64,000 bases of DNA from NCBI GenBank assembly GCA_965644315.1, contig CBFFRQ010000057.1, positions 62,001-126,000 on the forward strand, in the 5' to 3' direction. A program made the position numbers and the translations under genes. Below are positions 40,230-54,200 of the stretch, piece by piece; the first letter of the stretch is position 1, and every line of letters begins with the position of its first letter. Source of the DNA: Caecitellus pseudoparvulus (lineage: Eukaryota; Bigyra: Bicosoecida). Under the pieces are notes generated by a model, which was not told the origin of the DNA, did not search any database, and was given only the letters and a program-made list of their open reading frames with translations.

Positions 40230-41941
40230 AAGGCAGCGGAGGGAGACTTGTCGAACATTGAAGCCGTTGCGTGCAGCAGCTCTTTGTGAGCCTGCTTCGC
40301 CGCCTTCCATGCATGCCGAGCACCTTTGCTCGCTGCTGGCACAATGGTAGTGAGTTGTGGAGGGTCACCTTGCCAGCCTGCAAGAGTTTCCCACAACTTT
40401 GCTGGGTCCAGCGCGCAGATGTCAAAAGCAGACCCACCTGCGCTGTCCAAAATGCACGTTTGAGCATGGATCATGAGCCCAAGCATTGTAAGGGAGGGAG
40501 CACCCCTGCCTTGCGACCCTTGGCCGGTCGGAATGAAAACAGACCGGTTGAGGGCGCAGGCAAGCACATGTTGCCAAGCGTGACTGTGCTCCAAGGCCCC
40601 CCCGCTCCCAACGCAGCTGCCGCTGGCAAGCGCTGGAAAGACTTGAGTGAGGTGGTCCAAGATTATTGCCAAGTGAAACGCCACGCCCTGCATGCGCCCC
40701 TGAACATGCTCTTGTAGCCCTGTGGATCGAGATAGCCCGGCCAACACTCCGGCAGCTCTTGGGCGGTGAGAAGGAAAGCGCTCGCCCCCGAAGGCGGGCA
40801 GGCATGAGAGTGCACAAGGGCGAAGCCCACCCTCAAGCTGCCCTTGAGATGCAATGGCACCGAGGGCTCCTTGGATGCAGGTGTCCGCCGCCTCGAGCGG
40901 CAAGCCTGCCATGGCCAAGCTGGAGGAAAGGAGTGCAGTCACGTCATCCAAAACTGCGCCGCCATCCGTCAAAGCTGCGCCGACTAGCAAAGCCTTGGAG
41001 CTGATCCGGTACGCCCAGCCACCTGATACCTGCACAAATGATCGGAGAGCTTCCCGCTGCCCTTCTGTAGAAGGCAGGGGCACGATGACCCGCACTGCTG
41101 CAGTTGTCCCAATGCTCACCGCTACGACCGGAGTGGGGAGCCCACTTGCGGCAGCCAAGGCATGGCTCCCCAGGGATGCAGCCGCTCCATCGCCAATACA
41201 GGGCAGTCCTGACAGATGCGGAATGTGCAGACCACCTGGCGGGGTTGGCGTGGAGGGTACATCGCTCAGCGCCGCAAGGTGACCCAAGCACCACTGCAGC
41301 GTAGGGGGGGCCTGAAGCGCCAAAGCACTCTTGACGCCAACCAAAGCTGGGGAGTCAACTTCTATGTCCATAACCCCTAACCATGAGGCCTCGCTGATGC
41401 TTACGTGTGCATCTGCCCCGCAAACCTCCCTCAGAATCAAGCCGCCGATGCTCATGAGGACCGGCCTTTGAAGGCCTTCGGCATTTGCACACAAGGTGGC
41501 CGACATGCCTGCCAAGTAGCTGCTACTCGATGCTCTAGTCCCAGTGGAAGCCATCCAATCTACCTCCCAACTCCATCCGCTTTCAGAGGTTGGAGTGATT
41601 GCCTGGCTTGGCCCCCCATCAAACGCGTAGGTCAGCAATTGCCGCCCACCCAGATCGAGAGAGTCACGCTCACAGGCACAGCAAGAGCCCACGAAGCTCG
41701 TGCAAGCTAAAATTATGGGCTGTAGGTTCCCCTTTCGTGCGTGCGATGCGAGCGCGGAGCTGATCGCCCGCACACACAATCGCACCACACAATCGGCTGA
41801 GTGCACTCCACCTTCCTGCCGAGGCATCTCGACGCAAGTATGCGCCTCAACCTTCCAAAACCCCGCAGTCCATACACCTGCACGTATTCTACTAGATCCA
41901 ATGTCCAGGAGCAGCACAGACGTGCCATCCGTGACAGCCAT
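40160..41941 (-). CDS. FGGY-family carbohydrate kinase
   Basis: ATP-dependent sugar or sugar-acid kinase of 593 residues. The start at 41941 (MAVTDGTSVLLLDIGSSRIR) puts the phosphate-1 loop at the N-terminus as in the family; the frame continues upstream but would run into the neighbouring gene. Other family marks are the ACTSFVGSCCACERDSL region (compare gluconokinases), VAVSIGTTAAVRV (phosphate-2), FGGERFP, AAGVLAGLSRSTG and VGSGGALEHSHAWQHVLAC (adenosine-binding GGG..S..WxQ block). Substrate is undetermined; a gluconokinase-like enzyme seems nearest, and sedoheptulokinase is possible. The C-terminal about 40 residues are Ser/Gly-rich and lie antisense to the last NDUFAF7 codons. The stop of the giant gene is 287 bp upstream on the same strand. 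Confidence 0.82.
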   Translation of the reverse strand: MAVTDGTSVLLLDIGSSRIRAGVWTAGFWKVEAHTCVEMPRQEGGVHSADCVVRLCVRAISSALASHARKGNLQPIILACTSFVGSCCACERDSLDLGGRQLLTYAFDGGPSQAITPTSESGWSWEVDWMASTGTRASSSSYLAGMSATLCANAEGLQRPVLMSIGGLILREVCGADAHVSISEASWLGVMDIEVDSPALVGVKSALALQAPPTLQWCLGHLAALSDVPSTPTPPGGLHIPHLSGLPCIGDGAAASLGSHALAAASGLPTPVVAVSIGTTAAVRVIVPLPSTEGQREALRSFVQVSGGWAYRISSKALLVGAALTDGGAVLDDVTALLSSSLAMAGLPLEAADTCIQGALGAIASQGQLEGGLRPCALSCLPAFGGERFPSHRPRAAGVLAGLSRSTGLQEHVQGRMQGVAFHLAIILDHLTQVFPALASGSCVGSGGALEHSHAWQHVLACALNRSVFIPTGQGSQGRGAPSLTMLGLMIHAQTCILDSAGGSAFDICALDPAKLWETLAGWQGDPPQLTTIVPAASKGARHAWKAAKQAHKELLHATASMFDKSPSAAFHRPDSGGGGKPGTSPASSSAAS

Positions 41942-42228
41942 GCGTGTGGTGGACGGTGGACGGTCGTGCGGAAATTGCTTGCCGGTGTGAGCGGCGAGAC
42001 GCCCCCCGCCAACTTCCTGTAGCTTCAAGCGCAAAATGCGCAAAGCAGGATTCAGTCTTTCTCCCTGAATTTGTGTCGGTGTAAGTGTCAGGTTTATGGC
42101 AGTTTCATGCGAGTGTTCAGGGTCCCATGTCAGGCAGTCGCTGAGGGATTCATGGACATTCACATTACGAGGCGGCTTCTCCTCTTGTCCAGCGACCATG
42201 CCCACACTTGGGATGCATTGAAGGTAAG

Positions 42229-45200
42229 TCAAATGGCGGCTGCGTCCATGGAGCTGCAGGCTTCCCCGCGGTACCCCTGGAAGCACTTGCACATCCCAGT
42301 GCTGCGGTCGCACACTCCGCGACGGCTGCACTCTGTCGCCTCATTGTGAACCCCTGCGCTTTGTCCATCACCATCAGTGTCTACGGAGCATGAGGCCAGA
42401 CTCCAAGCAAATTCGTACACTCCATCAGCGCATGTCGGGGCAGTGCTGGAGTCGAGGAAGTCCACAAGCAGGCCATGAGCGCCCAGTGGAACGCCGAGGC
42501 TGGCGGGTCCGTACGGCACTGGAGCCCATGGCGACCATGCCGCTGAAATACCCGCCGAGTCTGTGTCTGCTTGCTCCCGGAAGCGGAAAACCACATTTCC
42601 GGTGTCACCTGCATCGCTTGTGCTGGAGCTGCACTCCACCTGTGCCCAAATGTCAGAGTTCCCCACTTCGCTTGCTGCTGTCGTGCCGCGCTGAAGAGCC
42701 ACCCCGGCAGTCATCGCAACCACACTCGTGCTTGTTGAGGGATCAAGGGCGATGAGGCCTGCGTATCTTGGCTGGCAACCAGGGTGGCTGCAGCCTCCTG
42801 CAGCCGGGCATTTGAGTAGGTGTTGGTTTCCTGGAGCGAGCGGGGCATTAAACGTGACCAAATACTGCACCTGGGTTGCCGAGGCAGAGGCTTGTGATAC
42901 TGTCACGCCCCGAAGCGCGAAGCCTGGAAGCTCCAGGAGCGCCTTCTCCAGATTGCTGGCACCTGCTGCACTGGCAACCTGCTGAATGCGCGCTGTTGAT
43001 TGCGAGGCTCCGCGCAGGTCTGTGAAGGCGAATGCGACCTCCTCGCTGGACCAAGCGTCCGTGTTTGTTTTCGAGAACGTTACTCGCTGAACCATGCCCG
43101 CCTCTGAATCGCAAGTGGTAAGAGGGTCGTCCCCTAGCGGGCACGTGCGTTGAGAGCAGTCAACTCCAGTAAACCCTGCGTCGCACTGGCATCGCTGGAC
43201 GCGGTCGGCTTCCCAAGAGTCATACCCCGCTGCCTGCACATCAGGCAGTTCTGAGAGGAATCGGCACTTTCCATTCCCACTGCAAGCATTTGGGCACTTC
43301 TGACGCTGGCATGCGTCGCCCTCGAAGCCCTCAAAGCAGGAACAAGTTCCGGTCGCACGGTCACACACACCACGCCCTGCGCACTCCTCGTTCTGGCGCA
43401 CAGGCGCAGCCTCAGCACCCCATGATGCAGTTGAGGGGCACTTGCGAAGGGAGCAGTCGAAGCCGCCCCACTGAGGGAAGCAGAAGCACCGGCCATATGC
43501 GCGGCAGTACCCATGCCCGCTGCACTCGCTGGGGCAACCTCCCGCCATGCCAAGGTACTTCGGGTCAGTGGACGCAACCGGAACCGGCTTCTTTACAGCA
43601 CCCACCAAGGAAAAGTGCCTGATGTATCCCTTTAGCAGCCCCGTTTGGCAGTTGTACTCATTGTCAAACGTTGGTTGCCACTCTCCATAGCCAAACTGGG
43701 GGTTCTCAGGGTCCTCCAGCGATGCCGTGTACATGACGTAGTACGTTGCTGTACAGTCGAGATTGGTGCCAACATACATCTGCACCTCCACGTCTTTGTC
43801 AAACTGCGTGCCATCAGGGCCGAAATTGAAGACCAGGTCGCGGCTGAGCTCGTCACCAGGCCGCGGTGCTGGCAGCTCCACTCCTGGCTTGACCTCCTCT
43901 GCAGTCAGTGGTACTTGAGACGGCAGCGACTCAGAGGGAATCTCAATGGACATCGCCCCCTTGAAGTCATCGGCGTCAAAGCCTGGTGCTGTGGGGTCGG
44001 CCGCCGCGGCCTCGGCAGTTGACTTCCGAGCTGGCACGCTCACGCTTGTCTTCTGTGCGGGGTTGATCATTTCTTGTGGGAACTTGCAGCTCCGGGTGGG
44101 AAACGTCACCCACGGGTTGTAGTTGCCGAAGGGATTCGCTGCAAGCACGCCGGCAGGCAAGTCCACCCCGCCAACCTTTGCGTTGCCACACGCAGCCACG
44201 CTGATGTTGTTGAAGTATCGCTCCTCGGCTGGCAGGCCTTCACAGGCAATCCAGCGCGCGGCTGGATTTGCGCAGCCTGGAATTTCAATGTCAATCTTCA
44301 TGTCGAAGTGGATGGACTTGGCTCCGTTCGGGAACTCTTCAGCATCCTCACTGCCCAGCATATCTGCCCCGTCAGCCGGGTGGTGCGCAGCCCACGAATT
44401 GTCATCCTCCACAGTCAATCTGAAGTACATCACGCGCTTCTTGGGTGAAACGTAGTCAGCCCAGTTCTCTTCGCGAAGTTTTGTCTCTCCGTCGTAAGCT
44501 GGCGTGCCGCGCAGCTCGTATTCCTTCACGTCAGCATTCTGCTCCTGGCCCACGCGAACGAACGTAAAGGGGCTGCTTTCATCAAAGAGATCGTCAAGAG
44601 TTGACTTGTCGCCACTTGCAATGATGATGTTGTCAGCATCTCCCACAGGGCGAACGCTCGCCTCATCCCATTCGCTGGATTCGGCGTCCCAAGTGGCATA
44701 GCCTCGGTACTCCCATTGAATGACGTGATCCTGCGCAAAGTCCTCGTCCTCATCGTCGATAATTTCGTTAAAGTCCAGGGCAAATCTGTTGAACTGGCTG
44801 TGCATGAAGTCGAGCTTCACGTATTCAACAGTGTACTTCTCTTCCTCAGCATAGTTGTCTGCCGTTGTGTGCGGGAAGGCGCTGGAACTGGACAGCGGCT
44901 CTTCACTACGAATAACGATCTCTGTGGTGTCCTTGTCAAGTGCCACTCTGCCCTGGTCTGCACCAGTGGAACCGCGCACTATGCCACCTGCAACTATGAA
45001 ATCGTGGTGAATGCCATCTCGTCCACTGGCCTGGTTGGGGTCCACCTTCTGCGCTTCATCGTATGGGGCATAGAACTCCACGTACTCCCCTGGGTTGAAC
45101 TTGTCAACAAGGACATTGGGTCTGTCATTGCGATCCAGCACCCGAATGCTCACTTCCTGATCAGTGCACTGCGCATCACCGTAGCCCCCGTTGGTTCCCG

Positions 45201-48200
45201 AGTTGGAAGTGTATGCTTTCCCAGCGTGCGTGTACTCAATGCCCGCCACATCAGCATCCTTCGTGTACCCTGCAACACCATACATGTCACGATCGCAGAC
45301 GCGGATCGTTACCAAGGCGAAGGGTGTCTCTTCGTGGTTCAAGTTCGCAGTTGGGTTGTCAACACTCGTGCCCTCAACATCGCTCTTCACACAAAGTAAA
45401 GGGGCAGTTGGGTCATCAAACTCAAAAACAGGGTCTGATACGACGTAGAAGTACAGGTTATCTTTGTTGCCTGGGAACTGGGCATCAGGGAAAAAGAACG
45501 CGTCATCGCCGACTGTGTCTGCATCACCCAAGCCTTCCCCATTCGCAGCTGCCCACTTCCCCTGGTCATCTGGATCTGACGCGGCAAACTCGGCATCCAC
45601 TTCAGTGAGCTTAAACTTTTCTAATTCATCGATCAGTTTCACACAGTCTCCTGGTTGGGGGTTCTCCAGAATGCCGAACCGGCTGGAGGTTCCGGCGCCA
45701 TGGGTAGCCAACTCACGTGTGCTCATGACAGCGTAGCCATCAGAGCCAGGGGCGCCGCCTGTCCCTAGTGTAAACGATGGAGGGTTGTTTCCTGGAACCA
45801 CCAAGATCTGCAAAGATGCAGAGTCGCTGTGAAGTGGTGCGGGAGTTAGGGTGGCTGGGCTTGGGTCCCGTGCATCCTCCACTGGACTTGCGTGCGACAG
45901 GTCAGCATCTTGGACAACCACTTTGAGAGTGCGGAGCCCCAGATCACCATTTGCCCGATCGGAATCGTCCACAGTTCGGTATTGCACGCCAGATAGCATG
46001 GCTTCAAGTTCGGCCGCATTCAGCGTGTCCTTGGCCAAGCAGCTCAACGTGGGCTTCCCGTTCCAATCAACACCAGACTCTGTTGAGGTCGATTCAAAAG
46101 TGCAACTGTACAGAGATGAAGTAGATTCCATGCGCAACTGCTCTGTTGCGGCTTTTGCAAAGCCATCATCTACCCAGACGATCGCGCGGGTGTAGTTGTC
46201 TCGCCCACCTGTGGTCTCATCCGTGTCACCGTCTGTCACGCTGAGGCTGGGGAACACGACAATGGAATAATCCTTGCTGTCGGTGTAGCCAGTCACAAAC
46301 TCTTGAGCGCTGCTTGAGGAGTCTACAGAAATGGACGGTGGGTCGTTTGTCTGCTGGATACGCACGTACGTAGTGGCCGAGGCGGACTTCTTGTCAGCCT
46401 TTGCCGCGTCCCCGTTGCCAGCGTCAGTAAACGAGATGTCCACTTTACGTAAAACAGGGTCAGGATATGCGTCGTTGTCTGACTGGAAGAGAACTGCACG
46501 GAGAGCTGCGCTCGCGTCCACCATGCTTACACCGTCGCTGCCTGCGACAAGCTCCACAGAACTGCCGTCAGATGAAACGGTGAAGGAATCGATGCTCGCA
46601 GGCGTTGAGTAGTCATCATCAATACTGAGGGAATCGTGATCTGACTCATATCCAGAAGACGAGGAGCCGGACAGGGAAATGGTCACTTTAGAAAGGAACA
46701 GGTCATCTGGATCTGAGAAAAGATCTCCTGTGGTAAGGTAGACAATCGACACAGGGTCCCCGTCCTCCACAAAAGTTACAAACGTAGCATTGTACGATGC
46801 TGACACAACTGGGGGGTCATTGAAGGCTTCGATGCTCAGAGCCACCGCTTTCTCAGCATCATCTGCAATGGCGTTCTTTCCTGAAGACTCAAGTGCCTCG
46901 CCTTCCACCACCTCATCATCAACAATTTCAACAATAATGCTCCGGGTTCCGAGCACAGACTCTGTCAAAACACTCTCCGGGTCGTCACTAACGTGTCGGA
47001 ATTTCACCGTTGCAAGTGCAGCCTGAGCGTTTGACACTGAGGTGGAGCCGCCTGTGGCGACAAGGCTCAACTTGCAGTCGTCCTCGTCATATACCGGCGC
47101 ATCAAAGCCGGCAGGATCAGAGTCGAAAAACAGCAAGTCTTGACCCGAGCCAGTAATGCAGTCTTCAGCAATCGATACGTGGACTTCCGCAATATCAGAG
47201 TCCGTGTCAGAATCACGGGCATCACCATCGTCAAAATCAGTCACGGCGATGCCCACAGGGAAGACAAGAATGCCAGAGCTTTGGTGGTCCTCTTCGTTGA
47301 AAGTCGCTGAAGCTTCATGCGATGTTTCTGCGCTCTTGCTGCTGTCCAGAATGACCACTGGTCTGTTTTGGTTCAATGGAAGAGTCACATCGCCTTTGGC
47401 AGTGGGGCTCGAAGCTGATGCTGCAAGTGAGATCTGTGAGCGCGAACCATCCCACTTGAAAGACAGTTTGGTCGTGTCACTTTCATAAGAAACGGTGTCC
47501 GATTCCAGAGACCCGTCAACTTGCACGAAGTTACCAGCTGACAGCAGCGAAGATGAACTGATAACAAACGAACTGGCCAAAGGTGCAGAGGCCAACGGAC
47601 CACTGTACGAAGCTGAAACAATAACACTGGGCCCTGTTGCCACTGTTTCAATCGTGTCAGAAGCATCCGAGCTGGCAATGAGACTGCCTTCTTCATCGTG
47701 GGCTCGAAGAATAATGCTCGGAGCATATGAGACAGTATCAGAATCACCAGTACCAACAACGAACGAAAACAAATCAGAACCATCCAGTGTGACTGTGCAG
47801 GAGTCTGCCGTGCCCGTCATGGCGCCGTCCAAGAACCACACACTGTCGATGTCAGAGGCAGACAGCGCACGGGCACGGACCGCGGGGGTGCCCGCCTCCA
47901 GGGCACTGGCGTCAGCCTCACACCCCGCCGTGAACGTGATGCCGTCCACACCCGACGCGTACTGCACTGGCCCGGAGAAGGCCAGCTTCACTCGGAATGA
48001 CGGCTCCGACACGTCGCTGCGGGCGGCGTCGGCGCTCGTCTGCACGATGGTCACTGTGGCCGATGGCGTGTACGTGGCGGCGGCGGAGACACCACCTGCC
48101 GTGGCGATGGACAGAGCAGCCGCTGACGCGGCCAGCGTGACTGTGCAGGAGTCTGCCGCGCCCGTCATGGCGCCGTCCAAGAACCACACACTGTCGATGT

Positions 48201-51200
48201 CAGAGGCAGACAGCGCACGGGCACGGACCGCGGGGGTGCCCGCCTCCAGGGCACTGGCGTCAGCCTCACACCCCGCCGTGAACGTGATGCCGTCCACACC
48301 CGACGCGTACTGCACTGGCCCGGAGAAGGCCAGCTTCACTCGGAATGACGGCTCCGACACGTCGCTGCGGGCGGCGTCGGCGCTCGTCTGCACGATGGTC
48401 ACTGTGGCCGATGGCGTGTACGTGGCGGCGGCGGAGACACCACCTGCCGTGGCGATGGACAGAGCAGCCGCTGACGCGGCCAGCGTGACTGTGCAGGAGT
48501 CTGCCGCGCCCGTCATGGCGCCGTCCAAGAACCACACACTGTCGATGTCAGAGGCAGACAGCGCACGGGCACGGACCGCGGGGGTGCCCGCCTCCAGGGC
48601 ACTGGCGTCAGCCTCACACCCCGCCGTGAACGTGATGCCGTCCACACCCGACGCGTACTGCACTGGCCCGGAGAAGGCCAGCTTCACTCGGAATGACGGC
48701 TCCGACACGTCGCTGCGGGCGGCGTCGGCGCTCGTCTGCACGATGGTCACTGTGGCCGATGGCGTGTACGTGGCGGCGGCGGAGACACCACCTGCCGTGG
48801 CGATGGACAGAGCAGCCGCTGACGCGGCCAGCGTGACTGTGCAGGAGTCTGCCGCGCCCGTCATGGCGCCGTCCAAGAACCACACACTGTCGATGTCAGA
48901 GGCAGACAGCGCACGGGCACGGACCGCGGGGGTGCCCGCCTCCAGGGCACTGGCGTCAGCCTCACACCCCGCCGTGAACGTGATGCCGTCCACACCCGAC
49001 GCGTACTGCACTGGCCCGGAGAAGGCCAGCTTCACTCGGAATGACGGCTCCGACACGTCGCTGCGGGCGGCGTCGGCGCTCGTCTGCACGATGGTCACTG
49101 TGGCCGATGGCGTGTACGTGGCGGCGGCGGAGACACCACCTGCCGTGGCGATGGACAGAGCAGCCGCTGACGCGGCCAGCGTGACTGTGCAGGAGTCTGC
49201 CGCGCCCGTCATGGCGCCGTCCAAGAACCACACACTGTCGATGTCAGAGGCAGACAGCGCACGGGCACGGACCGCGGGGGTGCCCGCCTCCAGGGCACTG
49301 GCGTCAGCCTCACACCCCGCCGTGAACGTGATGCCGTCCACACCCGACGCGTACTGCACTGGCCCGGAGAAGGCCAGCTTCACTCGGAATGACGGCTCCG
49401 ACACGTCGCTGCGGGCGGCGTCGGCGCTCGTCTGCACGATGGTCACTGTGGCCGATGGCGTGTACGTGGCGGCGGCGGAGACACCACCTGCCGTGGCGAT
49501 GGACAGAGCAGCCGCTGACGCGGCCAGCGTGACTGTGCAGGAGTCTGCCGCGCCCGTCATGGCGCCGTCCAAGAACCACACACTGTCGATGTCAGAGGCA
49601 GACAGCGCACGGGCACGGACCGCGGGGGTGCCCGCCTCCAGGGCACTGGCGTCAGCCTCACACCCCGCCGTGAACGTGATGCCGTCCACACCCGACGCGT
49701 ACTGCACTGGCCCGGAGAAGGCCAGCTTCACTCGGAATGACGGCTCCGACACGTCGCTGCGGGCGGCGTCGGCGCTCGTCTGCACGATGGTCACTGTGGC
49801 CGATGGCGTGTACGTGGCGGCGGCGGAGACACCACCTGCCGTGGCGATGGACAGAGCAGCCGCTGACGCGGCCAGCGTGACTGTGCAGGAGTCTGCCGCG
49901 CCCGTCATGGCGCCGTCCAAGAACCACACACTGTCGATGTCAGAGGCAGACAGCGCACGGGCACGGACCGCGGGGGTGCCCGCCTCCAGGGCACTGGCGT
50001 CAGCCTCACACCCCGCCGTGAACGTGATGCCGTCCACACCCGACGCGTACTGCACTGGCCCGGAGAAGGCCAGCTTCACTCGGAATGACGGCTCCGACAC
50101 GTCGCTGCGGGCGGCGTCGGCGCTCGTCTGCACGATGGTCACTGTGGCCGATGGCGTGTACGTGGCGGCGGCGGAGACACCACCTGCCGTGGCGATGGAC
50201 AGAGCAGCCGCTGACGCGGCCAGCGTGACTGTGCAGGAGTCTGCCGCGCCCGTCATGGCGCCGTCCAAGAACCACACACTGTCGATGTCAGAGGCAGACA
50301 GCGCACGGGCACGGACCGCGGGGGTGCCCGCCTCCAGGGCACTGGCGTCAGCCTCACACCCCGCCGTGAACGTGATGCCGTCCACACCCGACGCGTACTG
50401 CACTGGCCCGGAGAAGGCCAGCTTCACTCGGAATGACGGCTCCGACACGTCGCTGCGGGCGGCGTCGGCGCTCGTCTGCACGATGGTCACTGTGGCCGAT
50501 GGCGTGTACGTGGCGGCGGCGGAGACACCACCTGCCGTGGCGATGGACAGAGCAGCCGCTGACGCGGCCAGCGTGACTGTGCAGGAGTCTGCCGCGCCCG
50601 TCATGGCGCCGTCCAAGAACCACACACTGTCGATGTCAGAGGCAGACAGCGCACGGGCACGGACCGCGGGGGTGCCCGCCTCCAGGGCACTGGCGTCAGC
50701 CTCACACCCCGCCGTGAACGTGATGCCGTCCACACCCGACGCGTACTGCACTGGCCCGGAGAAGGCCAGCTTCACTCGGAATGACGGCTCCGACACGTCG
50801 CTGCGGGCGGCGTCGGCGCTCGTCTGCACGATGGTCACTGTGGCCGATGGCGTGTACGTGGCGGCGGCGGAGACACCACCTGCCGTGGCGATGGACAGAG
50901 CAGCCGCTGACGCGGCCAGCGTGACTGTGCAGGAGTCTGCCGCGCCCGTCATGGCGCCGTCCAAGAACCACACACTGTCGATGTCAGAGGCAGACAGCGC
51001 ACGGGCACGGACCGCGGGGGTGCCCGCCTCCAGGGCACTGGCGTCAGCCTCACACCCCGCCGTGAACGTGATGCCGTCCACACCCGACGCGTACTGCACT
51101 GGCCCGGAGAAGGCCAGCTTCACTCGGAATGACGGCTCCGACACGTCGCTGCGGGCGGCGTCGGCGCTCGTCTGCACGATGGTCACTGTGGCCGATGGCG

Positions 51201-54200
51201 TGTACGTGGCGGCGGCGGAGACACCACCTGCCGTGGCGATGGACAGAGCAGCCGCTGACGCGGCCAGCGTGACTGTGCAGGAGTCTGCCGCGCCCGTCAT
51301 GGCGCCGTCCAAGAACCACACACTGTCGATGTCAGAGGCAGACAGCGCACGGGCACGGACCGCGGGGGTGCCCGCCTCCAGGGCACTGGCGTCAGCCTCA
51401 CACCCCGCCGTGAACGTGATGCCGTCCACACCCGACGCGTACTGCACTGGCCCGGAGAAGGCCAGCTTCACTCGGAATGACGGCTCCGACACGTCGCTGC
51501 GGGCGGCGTCGGCGCTCGTCTGCACGATGGTCACTGTGGCCGATGGCGTGTACGTGGCGGCGGCGGAGACACCACCTGCCGTGGCGATGGACAGAGCAGC
51601 CGCTGACGCGGCCAGCGTGACTGTGCAGGAGTCTGCCGCGCCCGTCATGGCGCCGTCCAAGAACCACACACTGTCGATGTCAGAGGCAGACAGCGCACGG
51701 GCACGGACCGCGGGGGTGCCCGCCTCCAGGGCACTGGCGTCAGCCTCACACCCCGCCGTGAACGTGATGCCGTCCACACCCGACGCGTACTGCACTGGCC
51801 CGGAGAAGGCCAGCTTCACTCGGAATGACGGCTCCGACACGTCGCTGCGGGCGGCGTCGGCGCTCGTCTGCACGATGGTCACTGTGGCCGATGGCGTGTA
51901 CGTGGCGGCGGCGGAGACACCACCTGCCGTGGCGATGGACAGAGCAGCCGCTGACGCGGCCAGCGTGACTGTGCAGGAGTCTGCCGCGCCCGTCATGGCG
52001 CCGTCCAAGAACCACACACTGTCGATGTCAGAGGCAGACAGCGCACGGGCACGGACCGCGGGGGTGCCCGCCTCCAGGGCACTGGCGTCAGCCTCACACC
52101 CCGCCGTGAACGTGATGCCGTCCACACCCGACGCGTACTGCACTGGCCCGGAGAAGGCCAGCTTCACTCGGAATGACGGCTCCGACACGTCGCTGCGGGC
52201 GGCGTCGGCGCTCGTCTGCACGATGGTCACTGTGGCCGATGGCGTGTACGTGGCGGCGGCGGAGACACCACCTGCCGTGGCGATGGACAGAGCAGCCGCT
52301 GACGCGGCCAGCGTGACTGTGCAGGAGTCTGCCGCGCCCGTCATGGCGCCGTCCAAGAACCACACACTGTCGATGTCAGAGGCAGACAGCGCACGGGCAC
52401 GGACCGCGGGGGTGCCCGCCTCCAGGGCACTGGCGTCAGCCTCACACCCCGCCGTGAACGTGATGCCGTCCACACCCGACGCGTACTGCACTGGCCCGGA
52501 GAAGGCCAGCTTCACTCGGAATGACGGCTCCGACACGTCGCTGCGGGCGGCGTCGGCGCTCGTCTGCACGATGGTCACTGTGGCCGATGGCGTGTACGTG
52601 GCGGCGGCGGAGACACCACCTGCCGTGGCGATGGACAGAGCAGCCGCTGACGCGGCCAGCGTGACTGTGCAGGAGTCTGCCGCGCCCGTCATGGCGCCGT
52701 CCAAGAACCACACACTGTCGATGTCAGAGGCAGACAGCGCACGGGCACGGACCGCGGGGGTGCCCGCCTCCAGGGCACTGGCGTCAGCCTCACACCCCGC
52801 CGTGAACGTGATGCCGTCCACACCCGACGCGTACTGCACTGGCCCGGAGAAGGCCAGCTTCACTCGGAATGACGGCTCCGACACGTCGCTGCGGGCGGCG
52901 TCGGCGCTCGTCTGCACGATGGTCACTGTGGCCGATGGCGTGTACGTGGCGGCGGCGGAGACACCACCTGCCGTGGCGATGGACAGAGCAGCCGCTGACG
53001 CGGCCAGCGTGACTGTGCAGGAGTCTGCCGCGCCCGTCATGGCGCCGTCCAAGAACCACACACTGTCGATGTCAGAGGCAGACAGCGCACGGGCACGGAC
53101 CGCGGGGGTGCCCGCCTCCAGGGCACTGGCGTCAGCCTCACACCCCGCCGTGAACGTGATGCCGTCCACACCCGACGCGTACTGCACTGGCCCGGAGAAG
53201 GCCAGCTTCACTCGGAATGACGGCTCCGACACGTCGCTGCGGGCGGCGTCGGCGCTCGTCTGCACGATGGTCACTGTGGCCGATGGCGTGTACGTGGCGG
53301 CGGCGGAGACACCACCTGCCGTGGCGATGGACAGAGCAGCCGCTGACGCGGCCAGCGTGACTGTGCAGGAGTCTGCCGCGCCCGTCATGGCGCCGTCCAA
53401 GAACCACACACTGTCGATGTCAGAGGCAGACAGCGCACGGGCACGGACCGCGGGGGTGCCCGCCTCCAGGGCACTGGCGTCAGCCTCACACCCCGCCGTG
53501 AACGTGATGCCGTCCACACCCGACGCGTACTGCACTGGCCCGGAGAAGGCCAGCTTCACTCGGAATGACGGCTCCGACACGTCGCTGCGGGCGGCGTCGG
53601 CGCTCGTCTGCACGATGGTCACTGTGGCCGATGGCGTGTACGTGGCGGCGGCGGAGACACCACCTGCCGTGGCGATGGACAGAGCAGCCGCTGACGCGGC
53701 CAGCGTGACTGTGCAGGAGTCTGCCGCGCCCGTCATGGCGCCGTCCAAGAACCACACACTGTCGATGTCAGAGGCAGACAGCGCACGGGCACGGACCGCG
53801 GGGGTGCCCGCCTCCAGGGCACTGGCGTCAGCCTCACACCCCGCCGTGAACGTGATGCCGTCCACACCCGACGCGTACTGCACTGGCCCGGAGAAGGCCA
53901 GCTTCACTCGGAATGACGGCTCCGACACGTCGCTGCGCCGTGAACGTGATGCCGTCCACACCCGACGCGTACTGCACTGGCCCGGAGAAGGCCAGCTTCA
54001 CTCGGAATGACGGCTCCGACACGTCGCTGCGGGCGGCGTCGGCGCTCGTCTGCACGATGGTCACTGTGGCCGATGGCGTGTACGTGGCGGCGGCGGAGAC
54101 ACCACCTGCCGTGGCGATGGACAGAGCAGCCGCTGACGCGGCCAGCGTGACTGTGCAGGAGTCTGCCGCGCCCGTCATGGCGCCGTCCAAGAACCACACA

